NCBI RefSeq assembly: GCF_023674465.1
Contig: NZ_CP098400.1
Location: 62,001 to 126,000 of the forward strand
Length of the DNA: 64,000 nt
Direction of reading: 5' to 3'
Source: Xiashengella succiniciproducens
GTDB lineage: Bacteria; Bacteroidota; Bacteroidia; Bacteroidales; Marinilabiliaceae
The translations under genes and the position numbers were made by a program. Of this stretch, positions 9,063 through 17,364 are shown piece after piece. Numbering within the stretch: position 1 is the first letter of the stretch; every line of letters begins with the position of its first letter. The notes below the pieces were generated by a model. It had not been told where the DNA came from and did not search any database. It was given only the letters and a program-made list of their open reading frames with translations.

Positions 9063-9488
9063 TTACTCTGCTCTTACCACCTCAATTCCGGCTCTCTTTA
9101 AAAGCCTTATACCATCATCAACACGATAATCATCTGAATATACAACCCGCACAATTCCGGCTTGTATAATCAACTTAGCACACTCTATACAAGGTGATGA
9201 TGTAACATATAAGGTAGCACCTTCCGAACTGTTATTACTCCTTGCAACCTTGGTTATAGCATTGGCTTCAGCATGTAAAACATAAGGCTTGGTTATATTG
9301 TTCTCGTCCTCACATTCATTCTCAAACCCAGATGGTGTACCATTATAACCATCGCTGATTATCATCTTGTCCTTTACAAGTAAAGCGCCAACCTGTCGCC
9401 TTTTGCAATATGAATTTTGAGCCCATATTGCTGCCATGGCAAGATATCGTTTATCCAACAATTGCTGTTTAGAATCAGTGTGTTCCAT
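9063..9488 (-). CDS. Deoxycytidylate (dCMP) deaminase family protein (ComEB)
   Basis: A zinc-dependent cytidine/deoxycytidylate deaminase, converting dCMP to dUMP in pyrimidine salvage. The 141 residues contain the zinc motif HAEANAI (His72, catalytic Glu74) and PCIECAK (Cys100, Cys103), plus the GYNGTPSGF substrate loop of dCMP deaminases. It is first of a three-gene minus-strand operon with the S41 protease (28-bp gap). dut at 35.4 kb also supplies dUMP. Confidence 0.92.
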   Translation of the reverse strand: MEHTDSKQQLLDKRYLAMAAIWAQNSYCKRRQVGALLVKDKMIISDGYNGTPSGFENECEDENNITKPYVLHAEANAITKVARSNNSSEGATLYVTSSPCIECAKLIIQAGIVRVVYSDDYRVDDGIRLLKRAGIEVVRAE

Positions 9489-9532
9489 AACAATATTTCC
9501 TACAGATTAGGTACTTAAACTACAAAAGTAAG

Positions 9533-9565
9533 AAAGAAACTTGTAATGAGTCGCAAAATTCTCAA
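9533..9565 (-). promoter_or_regulatory. Candidate promoter for the comEB operon
   Basis: The complement carries TACTTTTG (9533-9540, TAnnTTTG consensus) and a TTG 22 bp further upstream (9563-9565). The start codon lies 44 bp downstream of the -7 element. Confidence 0.5.
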
Positions 9566-9644
9566 AATGCTTTAGAAGTTGCCTTTATCAGATAAAAAAT
9601 GGAAATTTACTCCCTATTTCAATGTTTCATTAAAATAACTTGCA

Positions 9645-10199
9645 ATGAAAAGGCTTTTATTAAGTGCAGTCATAGCAATTGCTTTGGTGGGAACCATTGA
9701 AGCTCAGACTAAATTCTGGGTAGGTGGCTCCTTTAGCATTTCATCATCAGACCATGATCCAAACAAGGATCATAGTTTTATTCTAATGCCTGAATTTGGT
9801 TACAGGATTAACGACAACTGGGCTGTAGGAGGTATGCTTGGGTTTAGATCATTCACGACAGAGACAGGAGACTTTGAGCAAAAAACAAACTCTACTTCAA
9901 TAGTGCCTTTTGCCAGGTACTATGTTGGTGGTGTATCAATGGTACGTTTCTTTGCTCAGGGCAGTCTGCCAATGATATTTTATGGCGGTGATGTCTCATA
10001 CAACTCAGTGGGTCTGATTGCCAGCCCCGGATTGGAAATAGCTATAAACGAAAAATGGGGCTTCAATATGTTAATGCCTCCGGTACTTTCGTTAGTTAAT
10101 ACCGATGGTAATACAGACTTTTATATTGGCCTCAACGACGGTTACAATATTGAGGATTATATACTCAAAACCTCAATCAGCTTCATCTATAAATTTTAG
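9645..10199 (+). CDS. Outer membrane beta-barrel protein, small
   Basis: This 184-residue protein begins with a signal peptide (MKRLLLSAVIAIALVGTIEAQ) followed by alternating strands with aromatic girdles (WVGGSFSIS, FGYRINDNWAVGGMLGFRSF) and ends in Phe (SFIYKF), the terminal aromatic expected for BamA recognition. This is the pattern of an eight-stranded OmpA-transmembrane-like or OmpW-like barrel. No plug or periplasmic domain. Stands alone between the divergent comEB operon and the GH3 gene. Function unknown. Confidence 0.8.
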   Translation: MKRLLLSAVIAIALVGTIEAQTKFWVGGSFSISSSDHDPNKDHSFILMPEFGYRINDNWAVGGMLGFRSFTTETGDFEQKTNSTSIVPFARYYVGGVSMVRFFAQGSLPMIFYGGDVSYNSVGLIASPGLEIAINEKWGFNMLMPPVLSLVNTDGNTDFYIGLNDGYNIEDYILKTSISFIYKF

Positions 10200-10254
10200 A
10201 ACTGGCACTGTTGTTTTGGCTGTCCGCAATAATCTCATTCTGACCGCTCAAGCC

Positions 10255-10284
10255 TTGCAATATGGCAATATCTGCGTAACTTAG
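10255..10284 (+). promoter_or_regulatory. Candidate promoter for the GH3 gene
   Basis: TTG (10255-10257), 19 bp, then TAACTTAG (10277-10284), which matches TAnnTTTG at seven of eight positions. The predicted start site is about 20 bp before the ATG at 10310. Confidence 0.45.
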
Positions 10285-10309
10285 CTACAGTACAAAAACT
10301 CTACTGACT

Positions 10310-12526
10310 ATGAAACAAAGAATAGTGTGCCTGCTACTAGGCCTGAGCGGTTGCTTTTTACCAATTCAAGCTCAGAATATTCCGGTATATCTGGATGAAT
10401 CCAAAACAATTGAAGAAAGAGTTGAGGATGCTCTGTCAAGAATGACCATAGAGGAGAAAATTGCATTGTTGCACGCTCAATCCAAGTTCAGTTCCGCAGG
10501 AGTACCCCGCCTAGGTATTCCCGAGGTATGGATGACAGACGGGCCTCATGGCATACGACCTGAAGTCCTATGGGATGAATGGGCACAAGCAGGATGGACA
10601 AATGACTCATGTACCGCCTTCCCGGCTCTAACAGCCCTTGCTGCAACATGGAACCCTGAGTTGGCAATGAACTATGGGAAAGCTATCGGAGAAGAAGCCA
10701 GATACAGGAAGAAAACCGTGCTTCTTGGTCCAGGCGTAAATATTTACAGAACCCCTCTCAATGGCAGAAACTTCGAATACATGGGTGAGGACCCTTACCT
10801 GGCCTCCAGAATGGTAGTGCCTTACGTAGTAGGGGTACAATCCAATGGTGTTGCTGCTTGTGTTAAGCACTTCGCCCTCAATAATCAGGAGACAGAAAGA
10901 GGCACTATCGATGTAGTAGCTGATGAGCGTGCATTGCGAGAGATATATCTGCCCGCTTTCAAAGCAGCTGTTCAGGAAGGACAGGTATGGGCAATCATGG
11001 GTGCTTATAACAAATACCTTGGAGAACATTGTTCACACAACGCATATCTATTAAAAAAGATACTTAGAGAAGAGTGGGGCTTCAACGGAGTTGTAATTTC
11101 TGACTGGGGAGGAGTGCACGATACCAGAGAAGCAATTTTCAATGGACTGGATATGGAGTTTGGTACCTGGACTGGAGGAGATGACTGGAGTAACTCTGAT
11201 TCCTATAGTCAATACTTCCTGGCGAATCCTTATCTTGAACTGATTAAAGCAGGAGAAGTTGGCACAGCAGAACTTGATGAAAAAGCAAGGAATGTGCTTC
11301 GTCTAATATTCCGCACCGAAATGAACCGAAATCGTCCTTGGGGAAAGTTTGTTAGCGAAGATCACTCCAAAACTGCATGGGAAATAGCAACTGAAAGTAT
11401 TGTACTACTCAAGAACAATGGAAATCTTCTCCCTATAGATGTAAGCAAGGCAAATAAAATAGCCATTATTGGAGAGAACGCTATTAAGAAGATGACTGTT
11501 GGAGGAGGAAGCTCCTCTCTCAAAGCACAATACGAAATTCTCCCACTTGAAGGTCTGCGCAAATACCTTGAGCCGCAGGTCGAGGTAGTATATGCAAGGG
11601 GTTATGTAGGAGATGTCAGTACCGAATTTGACAATGTCTCTACCGGACAGGATCTGAGAGATAACCGATCACCAGAAGAGTTACTCAAGGAAGCTCTTGT
11701 TGTTGCAAAAGATGCTGACTACGTAATCTTCATTGGAGGATTAAACAAAAGCCATGAACAGGACTCTGAAGGTGCAGACAGAAAGTCCATGGATCTTCCT
11801 TATGGTCAGGATAAGTTAATCAGTGAATTAGCAAAAGTAAATCCCAACCTTATAGTTGTAAATATCTCAGGAAATGCTGTTACCATGCCGTGGGTGAACG
11901 AAGTTCCGGCTATTGTCCAGGCCTGGTTTCTTGGATCTGAAGCAGGACATGCAATTGCTTCAGTGCTTTGTGGGGAAGTTAATCCATCTGGAAAGCTTCC
12001 ATTTACCTTCCCTGTAAAACTTAAGGACAATGCTGCTCATTCTCTTGGAGCATATCCTGGAAATGACGGTAAAGTTGAATACAAAGAAAGTATCCTCGTT
12101 GGATACCGTTGGCATGATACTAAGAAGATAAAGCCTCTCTTTGGCTTCGGCCACGGCCTCAGCTACACTACCTTTGAATACGGCAAGGCCCAACTCTCTA
12201 GTTCAACATTGAGCAGACATGAACAGATAATTTGCTCAGTTGAAGTAACAAATACAGGAAATAAGCCCGGTTATGAAACAGTTCAACTCTATATTTCAGA
12301 TCTGAAATCGTCGCTGCAAAGACCATTAAAAGAACTAAAGGCATTCAGGAAGCTTATGCTTAATCCGGGAGAAACAAAAACTATTGAGTTTGCTATAGAC
12401 AATGAGATGCTACAGTTCTATGATGATACCAAATCAGCATGGGTGTCAGAAGATGGATCTTTTGAAATCTTAATTGGTTCTTCCTCAACGGATATAAGAA
12501 CCAAAGCTAAATTCAACCTTAAATAG
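10310..12526 (+). CDS. Glycoside hydrolase family 3, secreted beta-glucosidase-like
   Basis: GH3 enzymes are retaining exo-glycosidases acting mostly on beta-glucosides or beta-xylosides in the periplasm. The 738-residue protein has a signal peptide (about 1-22), the (beta/alpha)8 domain with MTDGPHGIRPE, LGPGVNIYRTPLNGRNFEY, the catalytic-loop VKHFALNNQET and nucleophile Asp265 in ISDWGG, then the alpha/beta sandwich domain and a C-terminal fibronectin type III-like domain starting near LFGFGHGLSYTTF. Complete. It precedes pbpC by 32 bp. No SusC/SusD pair is near, so it is not in an obvious polysaccharide-utilisation locus. Substrate undetermined. Confidence 0.93.
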   Translation: MKQRIVCLLLGLSGCFLPIQAQNIPVYLDESKTIEERVEDALSRMTIEEKIALLHAQSKFSSAGVPRLGIPEVWMTDGPHGIRPEVLWDEWAQAGWTNDSCTAFPALTALAATWNPELAMNYGKAIGEEARYRKKTVLLGPGVNIYRTPLNGRNFEYMGEDPYLASRMVVPYVVGVQSNGVAACVKHFALNNQETERGTIDVVADERALREIYLPAFKAAVQEGQVWAIMGAYNKYLGEHCSHNAYLLKKILREEWGFNGVVISDWGGVHDTREAIFNGLDMEFGTWTGGDDWSNSDSYSQYFLANPYLELIKAGEVGTAELDEKARNVLRLIFRTEMNRNRPWGKFVSEDHSKTAWEIATESIVLLKNNGNLLPIDVSKANKIAIIGENAIKKMTVGGGSSSLKAQYEILPLEGLRKYLEPQVEVVYARGYVGDVSTEFDNVSTGQDLRDNRSPEELLKEALVVAKDADYVIFIGGLNKSHEQDSEGADRKSMDLPYGQDKLISELAKVNPNLIVVNISGNAVTMPWVNEVPAIVQAWFLGSEAGHAIASVLCGEVNPSGKLPFTFPVKLKDNAAHSLGAYPGNDGKVEYKESILVGYRWHDTKKIKPLFGFGHGLSYTTFEYGKAQLSSSTLSRHEQIICSVEVTNTGNKPGYETVQLYISDLKSSLQRPLKELKAFRKLMLNPGETKTIEFAIDNEMLQFYDDTKSAWVSEDGSFEILIGSSSTDIRTKAKFNLK

Positions 12527-12558
12527 AATTATATAAAAAGAAAGATATACAGCCTCGT

Positions 12559-14925
12559 ATGAGCAAAAGGCGTAAATATATATTGAGCACTCTGGCAATA
12601 GGAGTGCTCATATTTTTTTTTCTTCCTGTTGTGAAGTTTAATGTAACCTATTCAACCGTATTAAGTGACCGTAATAACCATCTGCTTGCTGCTCATATTG
12701 CTGAGGATGAGCAATGGCGATTCCCCCCTGCTGATTCTGTTCCCGAAAAATTCAGGATTGCCATCATCCATTTTGAGGACGAATATTTTAAATATCATCC
12801 AGGCGTTAATCCCATATCATTGTCAAAAGCATTGATAAGAAATGTCAAACAAGGAAAAATTGTAAGCGGGGGAAGTACTATAACAATGCAGGTCATTCGT
12901 CTTGCAAATCCGGCACCAAGAACTATAGCAAATAAAATTAAGGAAATAATACTTGCTATTCGAATGGAGGCATCCCTTAGCAAGGATTCTATACTTGCAC
13001 TTTACGCTGCTCATGCTCCTTTCGGCGGGAATACTGTTGGACTTGAAGCTGCCTCATACCGCTACTTCAACAGACCATCACACGAACTTACATGGGCAGA
13101 GACAGCAACGCTGGCAGTCTTACCCAACTCCCCCTCCTTGGTTCACCTTGGAAGAAGCACTGATACTCTCCGCCAAAAGCGTGACCGATTGCTAAACAAG
13201 CTATTCAATAAAGGTTTGATATCTGAAACTGAGTTACAGCTGGCATTGCTTGAAGAATTACCAGAGCAACCAGGACCTATGCCAAACCTCTGTCCCCACC
13301 TATTGGATTATCATATTATCAGACACAGAGGCAAACACATACAGCTTTCAATTGATAGTGAACTTCAGCACCTGGCATCTTCAATTGTAGAAAGACATAG
13401 CAAAGCTCTTCAAAACAATGAGATATACAATGCTGCTGCAATTATAGCTTCTGTTGAGACTGGGGAAGTTCTTGCCTATGTAGGCAATAGTAATGGCACC
13501 CAGAAGGACAAAGGTTATAAAGTTGATATTATCAGATCATCAAGAAGTTCAGGCAGTGTATTAAAACCTTTTCTTTATGCAGTTTCCCTTCAGGACGGTC
13601 TGATACTTCCTACCTCTTTGCTGCCTGATATCCCTACCTATTACAAGAACTACATACCCCGTAATTATAGCAAGAGTTACGATGGTGCTGTACATGCCGA
13701 CAGAGCATTGGCCAGATCTCTAAACATCCCATTTGTAAGATTGCTGAATGATTACGATGGGAATCGCTTCGTTAGTGACCTTACTAAACTGGGTTTCACT
13801 ACAATAAACAAGCCTTATTCACATTATGGTTTAAGCCTGATCCTGGGCGGCAGTGAAGTCACATTATGGGACCTTGCCGGAAGTTTTGCATCAATGCGAC
13901 GAACACTAAATCAGTACATAGAGCACGATGGGATGTATCCGACTTCATCCTTTCATCCACTTAGACTACAGCAAAGCAAACCGCAGGCTGGCAAGGAATT
14001 ATTTACAAACACTCCTCCTGTCCTAGGTGCTTCAGCTATATACTTTACCCTAAAGGCCCTAACCAGTGTAGAGCGACCTCCTGAAGAATCCGGGTGGGAG
14101 CATTTTGGATCTTCAGGACAGATCGCATGGAAAACAGGAACAAGTTTTGGCTACAGAGATGCTTGGGGTGTTGGGGTGTCATCTGATTTTGTAGTTGCTG
14201 TATGGGTTGGAAATGCTTCGGGAGAAGGACGTCCCGGAATAATTGGAGGAAGTGCTGCTGGCCCTATTCTTTTTGAGCTATTCTCGCTCCTTCCGTCTAA
14301 CTCAGCATTACCGATACCACACGATGATTTGGATGAAGTTATGGTATGCCCCCAGTCAGGAGAAAGAGCCGGACCCTATTGCACCGATGCTGTTGCAAGA
14401 CTAGTGCCCAAAACTATCAAGAAGTCGCATCCATGCTCCTACCACAAACTGGTTCACCTGAGTCCTGACGGAAGATATCGCAGCAACCTAGAAATAGAAG
14501 ACGGAGCACTATTAATTACAAAGAGTTATTTTATTCTGCCTCCTGTTATTGAATGGTATTACAGAAAAATAAACCCATCATATCAGATCCTGCCACCCTT
14601 CAAGCCAGGCTTTGAATCATCTGATGATTACAACGGGATGGAATTGATTTATCCACCACATAATACTACAGTTTTGATCCCACGTGATCTAAACGGAAAT
14701 TTGAGCCGGATGGTGATTAAAGCAGTACACAGGCGGGAAGACGAAACTATTTACTGGCATCTTAATGGGAAATATCTGGGAAGCACAACAGGCATACATG
14801 AAATTGAAATACTTCCAGAAAGAGGCATACAGCGTCTTAGTCTGGTGGACAGCAGAGGGAAACGAATCCAAAGAAGCTTTATCTGCGCAGATGACTTAAC
14901 AGGCAAAGAAAAGACTATTAATTAA
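12559..14925 (+). CDS. pbpC: Penicillin-binding protein 1C
   Basis: A bifunctional class A PBP of the 1C type: glycan polymerisation plus transpeptidation in the periplasm. The 788 residues contain an N-terminal TM segment (about 7-27), the GT51 domain (catalytic Glu73 in FEDEYF; GGSTITMQ), a transpeptidase domain with S333-x2-K336 (SVLK), S387-L-N389 and K525-T-G-T-S, and a C-terminal BiPBP_C beta domain from about 690. All catalytic motifs are intact. In many bacteria pbpC is paired with an alpha-2-macroglobulin gene; none is adjacent here, the neighbours being a GH3 glycosidase and an S41 protease. Confidence 0.93.
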   Translation: MSKRRKYILSTLAIGVLIFFFLPVVKFNVTYSTVLSDRNNHLLAAHIAEDEQWRFPPADSVPEKFRIAIIHFEDEYFKYHPGVNPISLSKALIRNVKQGKIVSGGSTITMQVIRLANPAPRTIANKIKEIILAIRMEASLSKDSILALYAAHAPFGGNTVGLEAASYRYFNRPSHELTWAETATLAVLPNSPSLVHLGRSTDTLRQKRDRLLNKLFNKGLISETELQLALLEELPEQPGPMPNLCPHLLDYHIIRHRGKHIQLSIDSELQHLASSIVERHSKALQNNEIYNAAAIIASVETGEVLAYVGNSNGTQKDKGYKVDIIRSSRSSGSVLKPFLYAVSLQDGLILPTSLLPDIPTYYKNYIPRNYSKSYDGAVHADRALARSLNIPFVRLLNDYDGNRFVSDLTKLGFTTINKPYSHYGLSLILGGSEVTLWDLAGSFASMRRTLNQYIEHDGMYPTSSFHPLRLQQSKPQAGKELFTNTPPVLGASAIYFTLKALTSVERPPEESGWEHFGSSGQIAWKTGTSFGYRDAWGVGVSSDFVVAVWVGNASGEGRPGIIGGSAAGPILFELFSLLPSNSALPIPHDDLDEVMVCPQSGERAGPYCTDAVARLVPKTIKKSHPCSYHKLVHLSPDGRYRSNLEIEDGALLITKSYFILPPVIEWYYRKINPSYQILPPFKPGFESSDDYNGMELIYPPHNTTVLIPRDLNGNLSRMVIKAVHRREDETIYWHLNGKYLGSTTGIHEIEILPERGIQRLSLVDSRGKRIQRSFICADDLTGKEKTIN

Positions 14926-14946
14926 AGTGCTATTGATAATTAATTT

Positions 14947-14954
14947 TAAATTTG
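14947..14954 (+). promoter_or_regulatory. Candidate -7 element for the second S41 protease
   Basis: TAAATTTG is an exact TAnnTTTG match 69 bp before the ATG at 15024. No TTG at the proper -33 distance. Confidence 0.35.
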
Positions 14955-15023
14955 TTCCTAGCACAGTTTTTGCAATAACTGGAATAGTGTCTTTTCGTAA
15001 TCATTATACACGATAGAAATTAA

Positions 15024-16742
15024 ATGCATATGGCAAGTAAAGGAGGAATAAACAGGATGGGTTGGCTTACAGGCATTCTCGCGGTAGCCGTAATTTCCAT
15101 AGGATTGATATCAGCCACGACTGATCGTCGTAATTTTGAAGTGGTCAAGAATCTGGATATATTCTATGCCCTGTTTCACGAACTGAATACAATCTATGTT
15201 GATGAAACAGAACCTGCGAAACTGGTAAAGACAGGCATTGATGCGATGCTTTCATCTCTGGACCCATATACAAGCTATATCCCTGAAGAAGACCAGGAAG
15301 ATTTCAGGTTTATGACAACAGGAGAATATGCAGGTATTGGAGCTCTTATTACCAAAAGAGGCGAATGGGTATTGATTTCAGAGCCATATGAAGGAATGCC
15401 TGCACAAGTTGCCGGCCTTAAAGCCGGCGATAAAATAATTAAGATCGACGGTGCTTCAATGCGCAATAAGGAGACCTCAGAGGTAAGTGAGAAACTCAAG
15501 GGTGCTGCAGGAACCACGGTTATTATTACTGTTCTCAGACCGGGAATTGAGAAAGAACTGGAGATCAGCATTAAAAGACAGGTAATCCAAATCAACCCTG
15601 TTCCATATTTTGGAATGATAAATGATAATACCGGCCTTATCATACTTAACAATTTCACTCAAAACTGTGCGGATGAGGTAGAAAAGGCTATAAATGAACT
15701 CAAGAAGAGTGGTAATCTAAAGGGTCTCATTCTTGACTTGCGTGGCAATCCGGGGGGACTAATGGACGAAGCAGTAAAGGTAGCAAACCTCTTCCTGCCA
15801 CGTAGCAGTGAGGTTGTCAGTACTAAGGGCAAAGTTTCTCAGTGGGACAAGACCTACAGGGCTCCACGTGAACCCCTGGATACAATCACTCCTCTTGCAG
15901 TACTTATAAACAGGTCATCGGCTTCGGCTTCTGAAATTGTAGCCGGAGCTTTGCAGGATCACGACCGTGCTCTGATTATTGGCCAAAGATCCTTTGGTAA
16001 AGGACTGGTACAGACCACTCGTGCCCTTCCATACAACTCAAGTCTAAAAGTGACTACAGCAAAATACTATATTCCAAGCGGAAGATGTATTCAGGCTGTT
16101 GACTATGCTAAGAGGAATGAGGACGGAAGTGTTGGTCTGATTCCTGACTCTCTGATGAAGGAGTTTAAGACAAAGGGTGGAAGAACCGTTCTCGATGGTG
16201 GTGGTATTTCACCAGACATTACTATGGAACAGGAGCAATATTCAAATATTACAATTGCACTCCTGATGCAACAAACCATATTTGATTTCTCAACACAGTA
16301 CGCTTCAAAAAAGGAAACACTTCCAGCTCCCGATTCATTTTATGTTGATGATAACCTATTTCAGGAGTTTGTAGACTATGTGCTTTCTCTCGACAGCTTT
16401 AGGTTTGAATCAGAGACAAATGACCTACTCAACAAACTGAAGGATGCGGCAAAGAAAGAAGGAAAATTTGAAGATGCTAAAAATACCTTTGAGGAACTTG
16501 AAAAGGTCCTGAAACCCGATGTTAGGCATGCCCTGTTGAATGCAAGAGAAAATATTAATCCACTACTTGGATCTGAAATAGTACGCAGGTACTATCATGA
16601 AAAGGGCTCGATTGTTTACAGCCTTAAATTTGATAAGGAACTATCCACTGCTGTAAAAGCTTTGCAGGATGTAGAAAAATACAAAGGTATGCTCAATGGC
16701 ACAATATTAACACATGCCGGAGACAGAAGATACAATAATTAG
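15024..16742 (+). CDS. S41 family C-terminal processing peptidase (second copy)
   Basis: A second tail-specific protease, 572 residues: N-terminal TM anchor (about 13-31), the DPYTSYIPEED motif, a PDZ domain (about 85-175, GIGALITKRGEWV and the AQVAGLKAGDKI loop), and the S41 core with GLILDLRGNPGG, the Ser region SSASASEIVAGALQD and the Lys in QRSFGKGLVQT. About 190 residues of charged helical sequence follow the core. Complete. It shares domain order with the copy at 7.4-9.0 kb but is clearly diverged, so this is not a recent duplication. A strong terminator follows the stop. Confidence 0.93.
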   Translation: MHMASKGGINRMGWLTGILAVAVISIGLISATTDRRNFEVVKNLDIFYALFHELNTIYVDETEPAKLVKTGIDAMLSSLDPYTSYIPEEDQEDFRFMTTGEYAGIGALITKRGEWVLISEPYEGMPAQVAGLKAGDKIIKIDGASMRNKETSEVSEKLKGAAGTTVIITVLRPGIEKELEISIKRQVIQINPVPYFGMINDNTGLIILNNFTQNCADEVEKAINELKKSGNLKGLILDLRGNPGGLMDEAVKVANLFLPRSSEVVSTKGKVSQWDKTYRAPREPLDTITPLAVLINRSSASASEIVAGALQDHDRALIIGQRSFGKGLVQTTRALPYNSSLKVTTAKYYIPSGRCIQAVDYAKRNEDGSVGLIPDSLMKEFKTKGGRTVLDGGGISPDITMEQEQYSNITIALLMQQTIFDFSTQYASKKETLPAPDSFYVDDNLFQEFVDYVLSLDSFRFESETNDLLNKLKDAAKKEGKFEDAKNTFEELEKVLKPDVRHALLNARENINPLLGSEIVRRYYHEKGSIVYSLKFDKELSTAVKALQDVEKYKGMLNGTILTHAGDRRYNN

Positions 16743-16759
16743 AAAACTTTCATTCAGGC

Positions 16760-16799
16760 AAAAGAGGTTGTCCCAACTCAAGTTGAGACAACCTCTTTT
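16760..16799. terminator. Bidirectional hairpin terminator
   Basis: Thirteen-base arms AAAAGAGGTTGTC and GACAACCTCTTTT flank a self-complementary inner segment, with A- and T-rich ends on both sides. It sits 17 bp after the S41 stop and before the convergent DUF456 gene, so it can end transcription from both directions. Confidence 0.85.
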
Positions 16800-16853
16800 G
16801 TTTCGGGAGCTCCCTGTTCTAAGCCATATAATGCACTGTTGCTCAACCTACCT

Positions 16854-17336
16854 TCAAAAAGCTACATAAAGTTCTCTAGCAAACCACCAGATATATAAAC
16901 CACAGACTACCAGTTTTAATAGCACACCAGCAAAGAGTCCGATAACAGCACCAAAGGCAGAGCGTAAAGCCTGACTGCCATTTGCCTTTACAAGTAGTTC
17001 TCCTACCAAGGCACCGGCAAAGGGACCAAGTACTATCCCGGCAGGGCCGAGAAACAAACCTACCACAAGGCCCAAACTGGCACCCCAGACACCGGCTTTT
17101 GATCCACCAAACTTCTTCGTTCCCCATGCTGGGACAACATAGTCAAGCAGTGTTACTACTACAGCAAGTATTGCAGCTATCCAAAGCAGCTTAGAACTAA
17201 ATTGTACCCAACTTGTAAAATGAAGTGCAAGCAATGCAAGAAAGCCCAAAGGCGGTCCTGGTATAAAGGGGACAACACATCCGACCAATCCGACAAGCAA
17301 TAGTATAATCCCTAATATCAAAAGAAAAACATCCAT
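16854..17336 (-). CDS. DUF456 family membrane protein
   Basis: The 160 residues are almost entirely hydrophobic with five or so TM segments and Gly/Pro-rich loops (PFIPGPPLGF, PAWGTKKFGGSKAGVWGASLG, GPFAGALVGE), the signature of DUF456. Function unknown. It lies 28 bp after polA on the same strand and is probably co-transcribed with it. Confidence 0.88.
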   Translation of the reverse strand: MDVFLLILGIILLLVGLVGCVVPFIPGPPLGFLALLALHFTSWVQFSSKLLWIAAILAVVVTLLDYVVPAWGTKKFGGSKAGVWGASLGLVVGLFLGPAGIVLGPFAGALVGELLVKANGSQALRSAFGAVIGLFAGVLLKLVVCGLYIWWFARELYVAF

Positions 17337-17364
17337 AATACAGTATCAAGTTTACAATATAAGA

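Noticed and set aside
7388-16742. Recent duplication of the two S41 proteases
   Set aside because: They share domain order but differ strongly in sequence outside the catalytic motifs.
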